DNA of 64,000 nt from Mycobacterium sp. 1164985.4 (GTDB taxonomy: Bacteria > Actinomycetota > Actinomycetes > Mycobacteriales > Mycobacteriaceae). Under the pieces are notes generated by a model, which saw only the letters and a program-made list of their open reading frames with translations, was not told the origin of the DNA and ran no database searches. Below are positions 8,456 to 19,130 of this stretch, piece after piece; the first letter of the stretch is position 1, and every line of letters begins with the position of its first letter. The translations under genes were made by a program, and so were the position numbers. The stretch lies in the NCBI RefSeq assembly GCF_001668575.1, contig NZ_LZMD01000046.1:124001-188000 (forward strand), read 5' to 3'.

Positions 8456-9494
8456 GACGTTACGGGCGGGAATCTTCGGAATCGCGGTCGTGGTGTGTGT
8501 CTTGCTCGTCGCGTTCGGCTACAGCAACTTGCCGTTCTATCCGCAAGGCAAGTCCTACGAGGCGTTCTTCGCTGACGCCGGTGGAATCTCGCCGGGTAAC
8601 GACGTCAACGTCTCCGGCATCACGGTGGGCAAGGTGACCGGCGTCGGCCTGGCCGGCGACGTCGCGAAAGTGACGTTCACCGTGGATCGAGACGTCAGGC
8701 TGGGGGATCAGACTATGGTGTCGATCCGGACCGACACTGTTCTGGGGGAGCGATCGCTCGGGGTCACTCCGCAAGGCAGCGGATCGGTGACGTCGATTCC
8801 GCTGGCCCGCACGACGGTTCCGTACACATTGAATATGGCATTGCAGGATCTCGGCCAGAACTCCGCTTCCCTCGACAAGAACCAGTTGACCCAGGCGCTG
8901 CGGGTCCTGACCGACTCATTTCGCGACGCGACACCTGAGCTTCGCCGCACGCTCGACGGGGTGGCGGAGTTGTCGCGCAGCATCAACGCCAACGATGAAG
9001 CGCTGGGCCAGCTGTTGGCACGCGCGAAGTCGGTGACCGCGGTGCTTGCCGACCGGGCCGGTCAAGTCAATCAACTCGTCACCGATGGCAATCAGCTCTT
9101 CGCCGCGCTCGATGAGCGGCGGGCGGCGCTGAGTAATTTGATCGCCGGCATCGACGACGTGTCCGAGCAGATTTCGGGGTTTGTGGCCGATAACCGCCGC
9201 GAGTTCGGTCCGGCGCTGAAGAAGCTGAATTTGGTTCTGGACAACCTACTTGAACGCCGTGAGCACATCAGTGAAGCGATCAAGCGGTTGCCGCCGTACG
9301 CCACCGCGCTCGGCGAGTCGGTCGGGTCGGCTTCCGGATTCATGGTCAATCTGCCCAATGCGGTACCGAACAATACGCAGACGGCCCTGCTGCTGGATCT
9401 TTACTTTCAGCCGGGCAAGATTCCCGACAGCCTGTCCGACATGCTGAAGGGGTTCATCAACGAGCGCCTGATCATAAGGCCGAAGTCACCGTGA
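8448..9494 (+). CDS. mce4C: Mce4C protein of the sterol importer
   Basis: A 348-residue Mce protein, MDKTLRAGIFGIAVVV, with an N-terminal anchor, a MlaD domain (NDVNVSGITVGKVTGV, about residues 44-60) and an extended coiled helical part rich in leucine heptads. It overlaps mce4B by 8 bases at its start and mce4D at its stop (GTGA). Role as for the other Mce4 subunits. Confidence 0.93.
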   Translation: MDKTLRAGIFGIAVVVCVLLVAFGYSNLPFYPQGKSYEAFFADAGGISPGNDVNVSGITVGKVTGVGLAGDVAKVTFTVDRDVRLGDQTMVSIRTDTVLGERSLGVTPQGSGSVTSIPLARTTVPYTLNMALQDLGQNSASLDKNQLTQALRVLTDSFRDATPELRRTLDGVAELSRSINANDEALGQLLARAKSVTAVLADRAGQVNQLVTDGNQLFAALDERRAALSNLIAGIDDVSEQISGFVADNRREFGPALKKLNLVLDNLLERREHISEAIKRLPPYATALGESVGSASGFMVNLPNAVPNNTQTALLLDLYFQPGKIPDSLSDMLKGFINERLIIRPKSP

Positions 9495-10918
9495 CCCGTT
9501 GGATGCGTTTCGCCGTCATCAGCGCACTGCTCGTGGCGCTGATCGGTGGCGTGTACGTGCTTTTGCCACGAGTCAGCACCTACACGGTGGACGGCTACTT
9601 CGCCTCGGCTGCAGGCGTGTATCCGGGCGACGAGGTCCGCATCGTCGGTGTTCCGATCGGCTCGATCGAATCGATCACGCCGCAGGCCGATGCCGTGAAG
9701 ATCACCATGCGGGTGAAGGACGGCATCCAACTGCCCGCCGACGCGCGCGCGGTGATCATGGCGCCAAACCTCGTGGCAGCCCGCTTCATTCAACTCACCC
9801 CTGTCTACAAGCAGGGCCCGGCAATGGAGGATGGCGGCAGCATCGAGTTGGACCGCACTGCCGTGCCGGTGGAGTGGGATGACGTCAAAACAGAGCTGAC
9901 CAGGCTCAGCCAGCAGCTCGGACCATCGGCGGGCCAAACTCACGGTCCGTTGAGTGAGTTTGTCAATCAGGCCGCCGACACCTTCGATGGCAATGGCGGC
10001 TCGTTCCGACAAGCCTTGCGCGAACTGTCTCAGACTGCAGGACGGCTGGGTGACTCGAGCCCGGACCTGTTCGGCACGGTGAAGAATCTGCAGATTCTGG
10101 TTGACGCACTTTCGAACAGCAACGAGCAAATCGTCCAATTCAGTGGCCATTTGGCCTCGGTCTCTCAGGTGTTGGCTGACAGCTCAGTGGGCCTGGACGA
10201 CACGCTCGGCAGTCTCAACCAGGCCCTTTCGGACGTCCGCGGCTTCCTCAATGAGAACAACGAAGTGCTTATTGGCAGCATCAACAGGCTGGCTGACTTC
10301 ACCACCATCCTCACAAACCAGACCGACGACGTCGAGCAGATCCTGCACGTCCTTCCGAATGCGATGGCGAATTTCTACAACATCTACAACCCGGCGCAGG
10401 GCACCGCGAACGGCCTCCTGGGGCTGCCGGAATTCGCCAACCCGGTGCAGTTCATCTGCGGGAACTTGGACGGCGCCGGAACGCCTGACTACGACAAGCG
10501 AGCCGAGATCTGTCGCCAGCGGATGGCTCCGGTGCTGAAGCGCCTGGCGGTCAGCTACCCGCCCTTCATGGCGCATGGAATCAATACGATCACCGCGTAC
10601 AAGGGGCAGGTCATTTATGACACCCCTGCTACCGAGGCCAAGGCCAAGACCTACATCCCGTATCTGGAGTGGATACCGGCCGACGGGCGATTTCCGCCTC
10701 GTGCCGGGAACGAAGGCGACCCCAGTGCGTTGCTCCTGCCCCAGAACCCAGTTCCGGGCCCGCCGCCGCCGGCGCAGCCGTACACGCTTGGTCCGGTGGT
10801 ACCGCCGCAGGGTCCGGCGCCTGGTCCTCCGCCTCTCGGTCCGGTTCCGGGGGCGCCGGCACCGGCCGCGCCCGGTCCGCTTCCGGCCGAAGCCGCTGTC
10901 TCGGGAGGTGGGGGATGA
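9491..10918 (+). CDS. mce4D: Mce4D protein of the sterol importer
   Basis: A 475-residue Mce protein starting at GTG 9491 within the GTGA overlap of mce4C. It has an N-terminal anchor, a MlaD domain (DEVRIVGVPIGSIESI), a helical needle region and a proline/alanine-rich C-terminal tail from about residue 418 (repeats of GPPPP/PGPPPLGP type). Such tails are usual in MceD and MceF and may cross or contact the cell wall layers (inference). It ends in an ATGA overlap with mce4E. Confidence 0.93.
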   Translation: MTRWMRFAVISALLVALIGGVYVLLPRVSTYTVDGYFASAAGVYPGDEVRIVGVPIGSIESITPQADAVKITMRVKDGIQLPADARAVIMAPNLVAARFIQLTPVYKQGPAMEDGGSIELDRTAVPVEWDDVKTELTRLSQQLGPSAGQTHGPLSEFVNQAADTFDGNGGSFRQALRELSQTAGRLGDSSPDLFGTVKNLQILVDALSNSNEQIVQFSGHLASVSQVLADSSVGLDDTLGSLNQALSDVRGFLNENNEVLIGSINRLADFTTILTNQTDDVEQILHVLPNAMANFYNIYNPAQGTANGLLGLPEFANPVQFICGNLDGAGTPDYDKRAEICRQRMAPVLKRLAVSYPPFMAHGINTITAYKGQVIYDTPATEAKAKTYIPYLEWIPADGRFPPRAGNEGDPSALLLPQNPVPGPPPPAQPYTLGPVVPPQGPAPGPPPLGPVPGAPAPAAPGPLPAEAAVSGGGG

Positions 10919-12111
10919 CACGCCAGTCACGGGGAATGAAAGCCGGGCGCGCCGCCCGCCGGAGCCTGGCCATCAGTTCGGGTGCGGTACTGCTTGCCGG
11001 TTGCTCGTTCGGCGGCTTGAACTCGCTGAACATGCCAGGCACCGCGGGTCACGGTAAAGGCGCATTCTCGATCACTGTGGAAGTTCCCGACGTCGCCACG
11101 CTGCCACAGAATTCGCCCGTGATGGTCGACAACGTCACGGTCGGCAGCGTGTCGGGTATCGAAGCCGTTCAGCGGCCGGATGGCACTTTCTACGCGGCGG
11201 TGGAACTTTCGCTCGATCAAAACGTCAAGTTGCCGGCCAACTCAACTGTGAAGGTCGCGCAGACATCGCTGTTGGGATCGCAGCACATCGAACTAGCGCC
11301 TCCGGTTGGCCAGCCGCCGGTTGGCGAGTTGCGTGACGGGATTGAGATTCCACTGAGCCGGGGCAGCCGTTATCCGACTACAGAGGAAGTGCTGTCGGCG
11401 TTGGGTGTGGTGGTCAACAAAGGCAATCTCGGTGCGTTACAGGACATCACACAGGAGGTCTACAACGCGGTCGCCGGCCGTGAAGGCCAGTTCGCCGGTC
11501 TGATCCCGCGGCTCGCCGAGCTCGCCGCGTCGTTGAATCGGCAGACCGATGACATCATCGCGGCGGCCGAAGGCCTGAACCGATTCGCCGGAGTCCTCGC
11601 GCGTAGCAAAGACAGTCTGGGCCGCGCGCTGGACACCCTCCCAGGAGCGTTGCGGGTGCTCAACGAGAACCGTGCGACCATCGTCGATGCTTTCGCGGCC
11701 CTGCAGAGCTTCGGCACCGTCGCGTCGCGCATTCTGGCCGAAACCAAAGAGGATTTCGCCGAGGACATCGTCGATTTGTACGCGGTGATCAAACCGATCA
11801 ACGACACTCGTGCGGACCTTGTGACCGCTTTGGACAGCTTGGCGACGTTCCCGTTCCCGGGCAAGAACTTGCATAGGGTGGCCAGAGGTGACTACTTCAA
11901 CATCTACTCAACGTTCGACCTGACAATCCGTCGGCTCGGCGAGACCATGTTCACGACGTCATTTTTCGACCCGAACATGAAGCGCCTCGCGGAAGTCGTC
12001 AATCCACCGGAATTCCTTACCGGGGAAATGGCGAACCTGTCAGGCCAGGCCGCAGATCCGTTCAAGATCCCGCCGGGCACCGCGTCGGGTCAGGAGGTGC
12101 CGCCGGAGTAA
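10915..12111 (+). CDS. lprN: Mce4E lipoprotein LprN
   Basis: A 398-residue lipoprotein member of the Mce4 hexamer. The ATG at 10915 overlaps the mce4D stop; the signal peptide is MTRQSRGMKAGRAARRSLAIS onward, with lipobox LLAGC and the lipidated Cys at about residue 31. An alternative inner ATG (MKAGRAARRSL) gives a shorter signal peptide. The MlaD domain (NSPVMVDNVTVGSVSG) and helical region follow. Lipid anchoring of the E subunit in place of a membrane helix is the rule in Mce systems. The stop TAA shares its last base with the mce4F ATG. Confidence 0.92.
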   Translation: MTRQSRGMKAGRAARRSLAISSGAVLLAGCSFGGLNSLNMPGTAGHGKGAFSITVEVPDVATLPQNSPVMVDNVTVGSVSGIEAVQRPDGTFYAAVELSLDQNVKLPANSTVKVAQTSLLGSQHIELAPPVGQPPVGELRDGIEIPLSRGSRYPTTEEVLSALGVVVNKGNLGALQDITQEVYNAVAGREGQFAGLIPRLAELAASLNRQTDDIIAAAEGLNRFAGVLARSKDSLGRALDTLPGALRVLNENRATIVDAFAALQSFGTVASRILAETKEDFAEDIVDLYAVIKPINDTRADLVTALDSLATFPFPGKNLHRVARGDYFNIYSTFDLTIRRLGETMFTTSFFDPNMKRLAEVVNPPEFLTGEMANLSGQAADPFKIPPGTASGQEVPPE

Positions 12112-13856
12112 TGAGTCGAACTGCGCGAATTCAACTGTGGGTGTTCGCCGTCGTGACCGTGATCTCGGTCGGCGCAATCGCTCTGCTGTATGTACGTATT
12201 CCCGCCCGCCTGGGTTTGGGCACATATGACGTCACTGCGAATTTCGTCGCGGGCGGTGGACTGTACGAGAACGCCAACGTCACCTTCCGCGGAGTCCAAG
12301 CTGGGCGCGTCGAAGCCGTGCAGCTGACCGACGATGGTGTGTCCGCGCACATGCGGCTCAACAGCGATATCAAGATCCCGGAGAACTCCACGGCCACCGT
12401 CAAAAGCGTGTCTGCGGTCGGCGAGCAGTACGTGGATTTCGTTCCGCCCGCAGATCCTTCGACGGAGGTGCTGCGCAATGGTGCGACCATTCCGGAGGAG
12501 CGGACGGCGATACCGCAAGATGTGGCCGAGTTGTTGCGTGAGGCCGATCGATTGGTGAGCAGCCTTGACAACACCCGGCTCCAGGACCTCTTGCACGAGA
12601 CCTTCGAGGCGTTCAACGGCGCCGGGCCCGAACTCGCGCGGTTGATTCAGTCCGCACGGGTGCTGATCGATGACGCCAACGCAGCCTGGCCGCAGACCTC
12701 GGCGCTGATCGACCAGGCTGGACCGTTCTTGGAGGCGCAGATACGGAGCGGCGAGGACATCCGGTCCCTGGCCGATGGCCTTGCCCGCCTGACCAACGAA
12801 GTCGCCGGAGCCGATACTCAGCTGCGTTCGCTGCTCGCGACTGCGCCCGGAGCGGCCGCAGAAGCCAGCGAAACGTTCTCGGGCATTCGCCCGTCGTTCC
12901 CGGTCCTTGCGGCCAACTTGGCCAACTTCGGCCGCGTCGGCGTCATTTACCGCAAGTCGATCGAACAGGCGCTCGTCATTTTTCCCGCGCTGCAGGCGTC
13001 CCTGCTGACGATCGGCGGCCAACTTCCCGCTGACGAGGGCGGCAAGCAGGACTTCAAGATCTCGATCAACGATCCGCCGCCTTGCAACACGGGGTTTTTG
13101 CCACCGTCGGAGATCCGCACGCCTGGCGACACGACATTGCGCGACCTCCCGACCGACTTGTATTGCAAAGTCGCGCAAAATGATCCGATGGTGGTGCGCG
13201 GGGCGCGGAACTACCCGTGCCAGGAGTTCCCCGGCAAGCGCGCGCCGACAATTGAGTTGTGCCGCGATCCGCGCGGCTACGTCCCGATCGGGAACAGCCC
13301 ATGGCGCGGTCCGCCGGTACCGATCGGCACACCGATGGATGTCATGGAGGACGACACGCCCGAGGACGGACGAAATATCCTGCCGCCCAACAAGTTCCCG
13401 TACATACCGCCGGAGAACGATCCGGATCCGGGATATCCCGTCGCGCCGGGTTCGGTGCCGCCCGGGGTACAGACCGGCCCGGGACCGGCGCCGCATCAGC
13501 CTTGGCCGTATATCCCCCCACCGAACCAGGGGCCCCCGCCGCCACCGCTTACGGCCTGGATACCGCCGGCGCCCTACCCGAATGCGTGGCCTCCACCAGC
13601 CGTCCCGCCGGGGTGGGCGACTAACCCGCCGAACGTGTTTGCGGGGCCCTACGGTACGGTACCGCCGGCCCCCGCACCGCCTCCTGCACCACCGAACCCG
13701 CCGCAGGCCAGCGGAGCCGCTTACGGGACCTACGACCAGAACACGGGCGTCTTTGTGGACCCGGCCGGCGGCACCGGGGTCTACGCGCCCGGTGTCGCTG
13801 ATATGCGGCCACAAGAGAATTGGGTGGATTTGATGCTGTATCCGGAGCACGTGTGA
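12111..13856 (+). CDS. mce4F: Mce4F protein of the sterol importer
   Basis: A 581-residue Mce protein with an N-terminal anchor (VFAVVTVISVGAIALLYV), a MlaD domain (ENANVTFRGVQAGRVEAV), the helical region, cysteines at about residues 324 and 347, and a very proline-rich C-terminal third (from about residue 400). The DNA of this tail is extremely GC-rich and keeps long spurious open frames on both strands. It is the last Mce subunit before the accessory genes, with stop and start overlapping (TGATG at 13854). Confidence 0.93.
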   Translation: MSRTARIQLWVFAVVTVISVGAIALLYVRIPARLGLGTYDVTANFVAGGGLYENANVTFRGVQAGRVEAVQLTDDGVSAHMRLNSDIKIPENSTATVKSVSAVGEQYVDFVPPADPSTEVLRNGATIPEERTAIPQDVAELLREADRLVSSLDNTRLQDLLHETFEAFNGAGPELARLIQSARVLIDDANAAWPQTSALIDQAGPFLEAQIRSGEDIRSLADGLARLTNEVAGADTQLRSLLATAPGAAAEASETFSGIRPSFPVLAANLANFGRVGVIYRKSIEQALVIFPALQASLLTIGGQLPADEGGKQDFKISINDPPPCNTGFLPPSEIRTPGDTTLRDLPTDLYCKVAQNDPMVVRGARNYPCQEFPGKRAPTIELCRDPRGYVPIGNSPWRGPPVPIGTPMDVMEDDTPEDGRNILPPNKFPYIPPENDPDPGYPVAPGSVPPGVQTGPGPAPHQPWPYIPPPNQGPPPPPLTAWIPPAPYPNAWPPPAVPPGWATNPPNVFAGPYGTVPPAPAPPPAPPNPPQASGAAYGTYDQNTGVFVDPAGGTGVYAPGVADMRPQENWVDLMLYPEHV

Positions 13857-14548
13857 TGACGTCCGCACCGACGTCCCCGGGGAAGCCCGTGCGCCGACGC
13901 GCTTCTCGACCTGCCGGTCCCGCCAACGGCACGGTGGCTGGGCCCACCGCCGTGCGCGTTCCAACAGCGGATTCCGTCGCTGAGACACATGTTCGCAAGG
14001 TCCGTAAAGCTGCGCCCCCGCCACGCCGGCCGCCGCACCGACGCTTGGTCGCAATCGTTGCACTGGTCGGCGCGTTCGTCGCGACCGGTGTACTTGGCGC
14101 CGCGGTGGCGGTACTGATCGTCCAGAGACAAGACGCAGAAGAAGCGCAAGCGCGCAACCAGCGGTTCGTCGACACCGCGACGCAGACCGTGGTGAACATG
14201 TTCAGCTTCAAGCAGGACACCATCGACGAGAGCGTGGACCGGTTCTACGAGAGCACCAGCGGGCCGTTACGCGACATGTTCAGCCAGAACAACAATGTCG
14301 AGAACCTCAAGGCGATTTTCCGGGACACCGGCGGCAGTTCGGAGACTGTGATCAACGGTGCCGCGCTGGAAAGCATTGACGACATCAGCAACACTGCAGC
14401 GGTGCTGGTGTCGGCGAGGGTCACTGCCAGTGACATGAACGGGAACAACAGGCCATCGCAACCCTACCGACTTCGCATCATCGTGCAGGAGGCCGATGAC
14501 GGGCAGATGACAGCCTATGACCTCAACTACCCCAACGGTGGCAACTGA
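13856..14548 (+). CDS. mas4A: Mce-associated membrane protein Mas4A
   Basis: A 230-residue protein beginning MTSAPTSPGKPVRRR, with a basic, proline-rich cytoplasmic N-terminus, one membrane helix (about residues 62-85, VAIVALVGAFVATGVLGAAV) and an extracytoplasmic domain of the Mce-associated (Mas, NTF2-like) family. It corresponds to Rv3493c. Mas proteins are thought to stabilise Mce complexes. Upstream in-frame codons overlap mce4F and are not used, because the ATG coincides with the mce4F stop. Confidence 0.88.
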   Translation: MTSAPTSPGKPVRRRASRPAGPANGTVAGPTAVRVPTADSVAETHVRKVRKAAPPPRRPPHRRLVAIVALVGAFVATGVLGAAVAVLIVQRQDAEEAQARNQRFVDTATQTVVNMFSFKQDTIDESVDRFYESTSGPLRDMFSQNNNVENLKAIFRDTGGSSETVINGAALESIDDISNTAAVLVSARVTASDMNGNNRPSQPYRLRIIVQEADDGQMTAYDLNYPNGGN

Positions 14549-15022
14549 TGCGTTTGATTGTGAGCGGCATTGCCGGTCTGGTGGCTGCTGCGTTCGTCAG
14601 CCTAGCCGCGCTGGGCGGCGGACTGTACTGGCAGCGGGTGGAGACGCGTGGTGAGCAAGCAGCGCGTAGCGAGCTGGGACCGCTTGCGCAGGAACAAATC
14701 CCGACTGTATTCACCTACGACTACAAGACCGTCGAGCGCAACCTCATCGATGCGTACGACCTGCTGACGCCCGGCTACCGCAAGGAGTTCGAAGACAGGG
14801 CGAAGTCCGACATAATTCCCCAGGCTCGGGCGCGCGAACTTGTAAGTCAAGCCAACGTGGTCGGCGTCGGCGTGATGGAAGCGCAGCGCGATTCGGCAGC
14901 GGTGATGGTTTACATCAACCGGACGGTCTCCGAGAAATCGAACCGTGACGAGCCAATTTATGACGGTGCGCGGCTGCGCGTGGATTATCGGCGCATCGAC
15001 GGCAAATGGCTCATCGACTACA

Positions 15023-15036
<14 letters not shown>
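14548..15036 (+). CDS. mas4B: Mce-associated membrane protein Mas4B
   Basis: A 162-residue single-pass protein: the N-terminal hydrophobic helix [19 protein letters not shown], then a soluble Mas-type domain ending [19 protein letters not shown]. It corresponds to Rv3492c and closes the mce4 operon. Its ATG overlaps the mas4A stop (TGATG), and its 3' end overlaps the convergent otsA end by 14 bases, so there is no room for a separate terminator between the two operons. Confidence 0.88.
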
Positions 15037-16504
<1,468 letters not shown>

Positions 16505-16669
16505 TTACGCCTCGAGTTTCGAGGGCCCAATGCCGAGCATCGAGAGGAACACCCGGCACTCGTCGGCGTCTTTCGCGTACGCGGCGACGACGCGCCGCGC
16601 CTGGCGGGCAGTGCTGTCGGCGAGCGGTTCGACGTCGCCGAGCTCGGCGGGATCAGATTTCGCAGGCAT
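16505..16669 (-). CDS. 54-residue conserved protein upstream of otsA (Rv3489-like)
   Basis: A 54-residue protein MPAKSDPAELGDVEPLADST..., charged, without signal peptide or membrane helix. Its TAA stop touches the otsA GTG, so translation is likely coupled. M. tuberculosis has a protein of the same length (Rv3489) in the same place, which argues for a real gene despite its small size. Function unknown; a link to trehalose synthesis is only a guess from the coupling. Confidence 0.8.
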   Translation of the reverse strand: MPAKSDPAELGDVEPLADSTARQARRVVAAYAKDADECRVFLSMLGIGPSKLEA

Positions 16670-16719
16670 ACGACAACTGTATGCGAAAGGGCTGCCTCGC
16701 CGGTCGGCTAACCCCCTGA

Positions 16720-17076
16720 CTAAGGGCTGTGGCTGAAGACGGGCGGCGGGGGAGCCGTCACCGTCTGCGCCTGGGCCTCTTCGGCCAGGCCGATGCAGCC
16801 GCCCTGGTTGTGGCCGATACACGGCACGCCCATGACCTCAGGGACGTCGGGGTTGCCGGCCGGCGTGCTGAACACCGAACCGGAGTTGGGCACCGTGTGG
16901 GGCACGCAGTTGCCGGTGAACTGGTCCGGCTCCTCCCCGCCGCTGCAGCCCTGAGCCTGCGGCGCCACCGGGGCGGTCGGTGCTGCGAAGACGGTGACCA
17001 CCGGAGCCGCGGCGATCGCAACCGCAAAGCCACCGGCAAGGATCAGCCGTTGTACTGGGGACTTCAAGCTCGCCAT
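16720..17076 (-). CDS. small secreted four-cysteine protein, paralogue A
   Basis: A 118-residue exported protein. The signal peptide is MASLKSPVQRLILAGGFAVA with cleavage probably near VFA-AP; the mature part has four cysteines: GCSGGEEPDQFTGNC, then GVPCIGHNQGGCIGLAE. The proline-rich end finishes SHSP. A GTG six bases upstream is an alternative start. Related proteins are, from memory, sometimes labelled Ibp1-like in mycobacterial genomes; that label gives no function. It is the last of three tandem paralogues (16720-17931) on the same strand, upstream of the otsA unit. The cysteines probably form two disulfides outside the cell (inference). Confidence 0.82.
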   Translation of the reverse strand: MASLKSPVQRLILAGGFAVAIAAAPVVTVFAAPTAPVAPQAQGCSGGEEPDQFTGNCVPHTVPNSGSVFSTPAGNPDVPEVMGVPCIGHNQGGCIGLAEEAQAQTVTAPPPPVFSHSP

Positions 17077-17176
17077 GGTCACGCTTTCTGTGAGTGATCA
17101 ACCGTGCCGTCGGCAAGAATTCTATGGAAGCTGCCAGCTTTCTGCACAGCTTCGCAGAGTTCCCTGCCGATTCCGG

Positions 17177-17530
17177 CTACGGGCTTGCGCTGATGGTCGA
17201 GCGCGGTTGCGCGGCCGGTCCGGCCGCTGCTTCGTTCTCGGCCAACCCGATACAGGCTCCGGCATTGTGGCCGATGCAGGGGATGCCCTGAATCTCCGGA
17301 ACATCGGGATTCGCCGCGGTGACTTGGAAGAGGGGCGGCGAGGTCGGGACCATGAAGGGGACACAGGTCATGGTGAACTGGTCGGGCTCCTCGCCCCCCT
17401 GACAGCCCTGCGCCACCGCAGCGCTCGGTTCCGACGCCAAGTGCAGGCCGGCAAACGGTGCGGCCGCCGCTGCGGCAACGAAAACGCCGGTGAGAACCAG
17501 TCGCCGGAGCGGAGCCGAATATTTCGCCAT
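17177..17530 (-). CDS. small secreted four-cysteine protein, paralogue B
   Basis: A 117-residue paralogue of the neighbours: signal peptide MAKYSAPLRRLVLTGVFVAA, mature core GCQGGEEPDQFTMTC and GIPCIGHNAGACIGLAE, tail ending SASP. The NPDVPEIQG segment between the cysteine pairs is shared by paralogues A and B and, with changes, C. It is separated from A by 100 bases and from C by 59 bases, room enough for individual promoters. Function unknown. Confidence 0.82.
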   Translation of the reverse strand: MAKYSAPLRRLVLTGVFVAAAAAAPFAGLHLASEPSAAVAQGCQGGEEPDQFTMTCVPFMVPTSPPLFQVTAANPDVPEIQGIPCIGHNAGACIGLAENEAAAGPAAQPRSTISASP

Positions 17531-17589
17531 TCCGCGATTCTAGGAGCCGACCGTCGATTCGTGCACTCGATACGCCGATGGCGCCGCGC

Positions 17590-17931
17590 TTACGGGCTCG
17601 AGCTGACCGAGGTATGCGGCTGCACGAGGGGTGTCTGGGCCTGCTGCTCTTCGGCCAGACCGATGCACTGTCCTGATTGTCGGCCGCCGCAGGGAATTCC
17701 GTCGATCGCGGGCAGGTCGGGATTTCCGGGAATCGTCGAGAACGGCGAGGACGAATTCGGTACGCACGCGGTGGTGTAGAGGTCTTCGGATTCTCCGGCG
17801 GCGCAGGCGACATGGGAGGTGTCGGGGGCGGCGGGCGCGGTGATCGTGGCGACGAGCGGCGCGGCCAGGGCCACCGCGGCGAATCCGCCGGCTGTCGCGA
17901 GCCGGATGGCAGTGGGCAGTTCGATCGCCAT
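17590..17931 (-). CDS. small secreted four-cysteine protein, paralogue C
   Basis: A 113-residue paralogue with the start ATG at 17931 behind AAAAAGGAGAGACAA, a clear ribosome site; the longer in-frame extension is not used. Signal peptide MAIELPTAIRLATAGGFAAV. The core is more divergent: ACAAGESEDLYTTAC, then GIPCGGRQSGQCIGLAE; the tail ends SSSP. It is the most upstream of the three and diverges from the enoyl-CoA hydratase-like gene across a 220-base gap. Confidence 0.82.
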   Translation of the reverse strand: MAIELPTAIRLATAGGFAAVALAAPLVATITAPAAPDTSHVACAAGESEDLYTTACVPNSSSPFSTIPGNPDLPAIDGIPCGGRQSGQCIGLAEEQQAQTPLVQPHTSVSSSP

Positions 17932-18154
17932 TTGTCTCTCCTTTTTGTTAGCTATACGCCGCAGTGAGGCGATCCGGAGCGGTGCGCCGATTGGCGCCAA
18001 TCGTAGTACCGGTAACGGGATTACGCTCGGTCTATTGCGGCGGGGAGCCATATCTGTGAGTCCACTGTCCGATAGCTGTGGCACCGCTGAGTGAGCGTTG
18101 CGACGGGCACCGTAATGTGCAGGTGGTCGAACAACGCAAGCGAGGTGATCCGTG

Positions 18155-19087
18155 ATGGCGAGCCCTGATCTGACGAGCGCCGGCGCCGGAGGCGGTGCGG
18201 CGCAACAGGTGACCTATGAAACCCTCGACGACGGTCAGATCGCGCGCATCTGGCTCAACCGCCCGGATGCGCAGAATGCGCAGTCCCGCACGCTGTTGGT
18301 GCAGTTGGACGAGGCGTTCGGCCGCGCCGAAGCCGACGACCGTGTGCGGGTGGTGATCCTCGCAGCGCGCGGCAAGAACTTCTCGGCCGGACACGATCTG
18401 GGATCAGAGGAGGCGATGCTGGAGCGTGCGCCCGGCGCGGCGCAGCATCCGACGTTCCAATCGCACGGCGCCACCGTGCCGGCCATCGCCGAGCGGACGT
18501 ACCTTCAGGAGTGGCACTTCTTCTTCGAGAACACCCGCCGATGGCGAGACCTGCGCAAGATCACGATCGCGCAGGTGCAGGGCAACGCGATCTCGGCCGG
18601 CCTCATGCTCGTCTGGGCGTGCGATCTGATCGTCGCGGCCGACGATGCGAAGTTCTCCGACGTAGTCGGTGTCAGGATGGGAATGCCGGGTGTGGAGTAT
18701 TACGCGCACCCATGGGAATTCGGCGCCCGCAAGGCGAAAGAGCTTCTGCTGACCGGTGATTCGATCGACGCCGACGAAGCGTACCGGCTCGGCATGGTGT
18801 CGAAGATCTTTCCGCGCAACGAACTCGAGGACAAGACGCTCGAGTTCGCCCGCCGTATCGCCGAGCGGCCGACGATGGCAGCGCTGCTCATCAAGGATTC
18901 GGTCAACGCCGCCTCGGACGCGATGGGCTTCACCGAGGCGTTACGCCATGCGTTCCACATCCACGAACTCGGGCATGCGCATTGGGCGGCGCACAACGAG
19001 AATCGCTATCCGGTCGGGCTTCCGCCGAACGTGCCGGACTGGCGCACCCTCGGCGCGCCGAAGCCCGCCCGCCGCGACGAGCCGTGA
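18155..19087 (+). CDS. enoyl-CoA hydratase/isomerase-family protein
   Basis: A crotonase-fold protein of 310 residues (an in-frame GTG three bases upstream is an alternative start; GAGG at 18141-18144 serves either). The CoA-binding and oxyanion-hole segments are visible: RGKNFSAGHDL, and GNAISAGLMLVWACDLI with AADDAKFSD. At the usual catalytic region it reads GMPGVEYYAHPWEFG, so the exact reaction is not certain. It is longer than the usual 260-residue hydratases because of an insertion around residues 75-130 and a C-terminal extension. Probably cytoplasmic fatty-acid or sterol-ring beta-oxidation, given the KstR-type site just downstream (inference). Confidence 0.82.
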   Translation: MASPDLTSAGAGGGAAQQVTYETLDDGQIARIWLNRPDAQNAQSRTLLVQLDEAFGRAEADDRVRVVILAARGKNFSAGHDLGSEEAMLERAPGAAQHPTFQSHGATVPAIAERTYLQEWHFFFENTRRWRDLRKITIAQVQGNAISAGLMLVWACDLIVAADDAKFSDVVGVRMGMPGVEYYAHPWEFGARKAKELLLTGDSIDADEAYRLGMVSKIFPRNELEDKTLEFARRIAERPTMAALLIKDSVNAASDAMGFTEALRHAFHIHELGHAHWAAHNENRYPVGLPPNVPDWRTLGAPKPARRDEP

Positions 19088-19095
19088 CGTATAAC

Positions 19096-19109
19096 TGGAA
19101 CCTGTTCTA
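19096..19109. promoter_or_regulatory. KstR-type operator upstream of an SDR gene
   Basis: TGGAACCTGTTCTA fits TnnAACnnGTTnnA fully. It lies in the 43-base gap between the hydratase-like stop and the SDR start, 21 bases before the GTG. This would place the SDR under sterol control, independent of the mce4 promoters. Confidence 0.7.
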
Positions 19110-19130
19110 GCTACGGCGAAGGGGTCTGCG

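Noticed and set aside
12090..14063. A 657-codon open frame on the strand opposite mce4F
   Set aside because: It is composition-driven: arginine/glycine-rich with no domain, antisense to a clear Mce protein. The same applies to the long antisense frames under ctaD (23882-25621), the hydroxylase large subunit (31524-33497) and the MFS/MDR genes (40034-42109).
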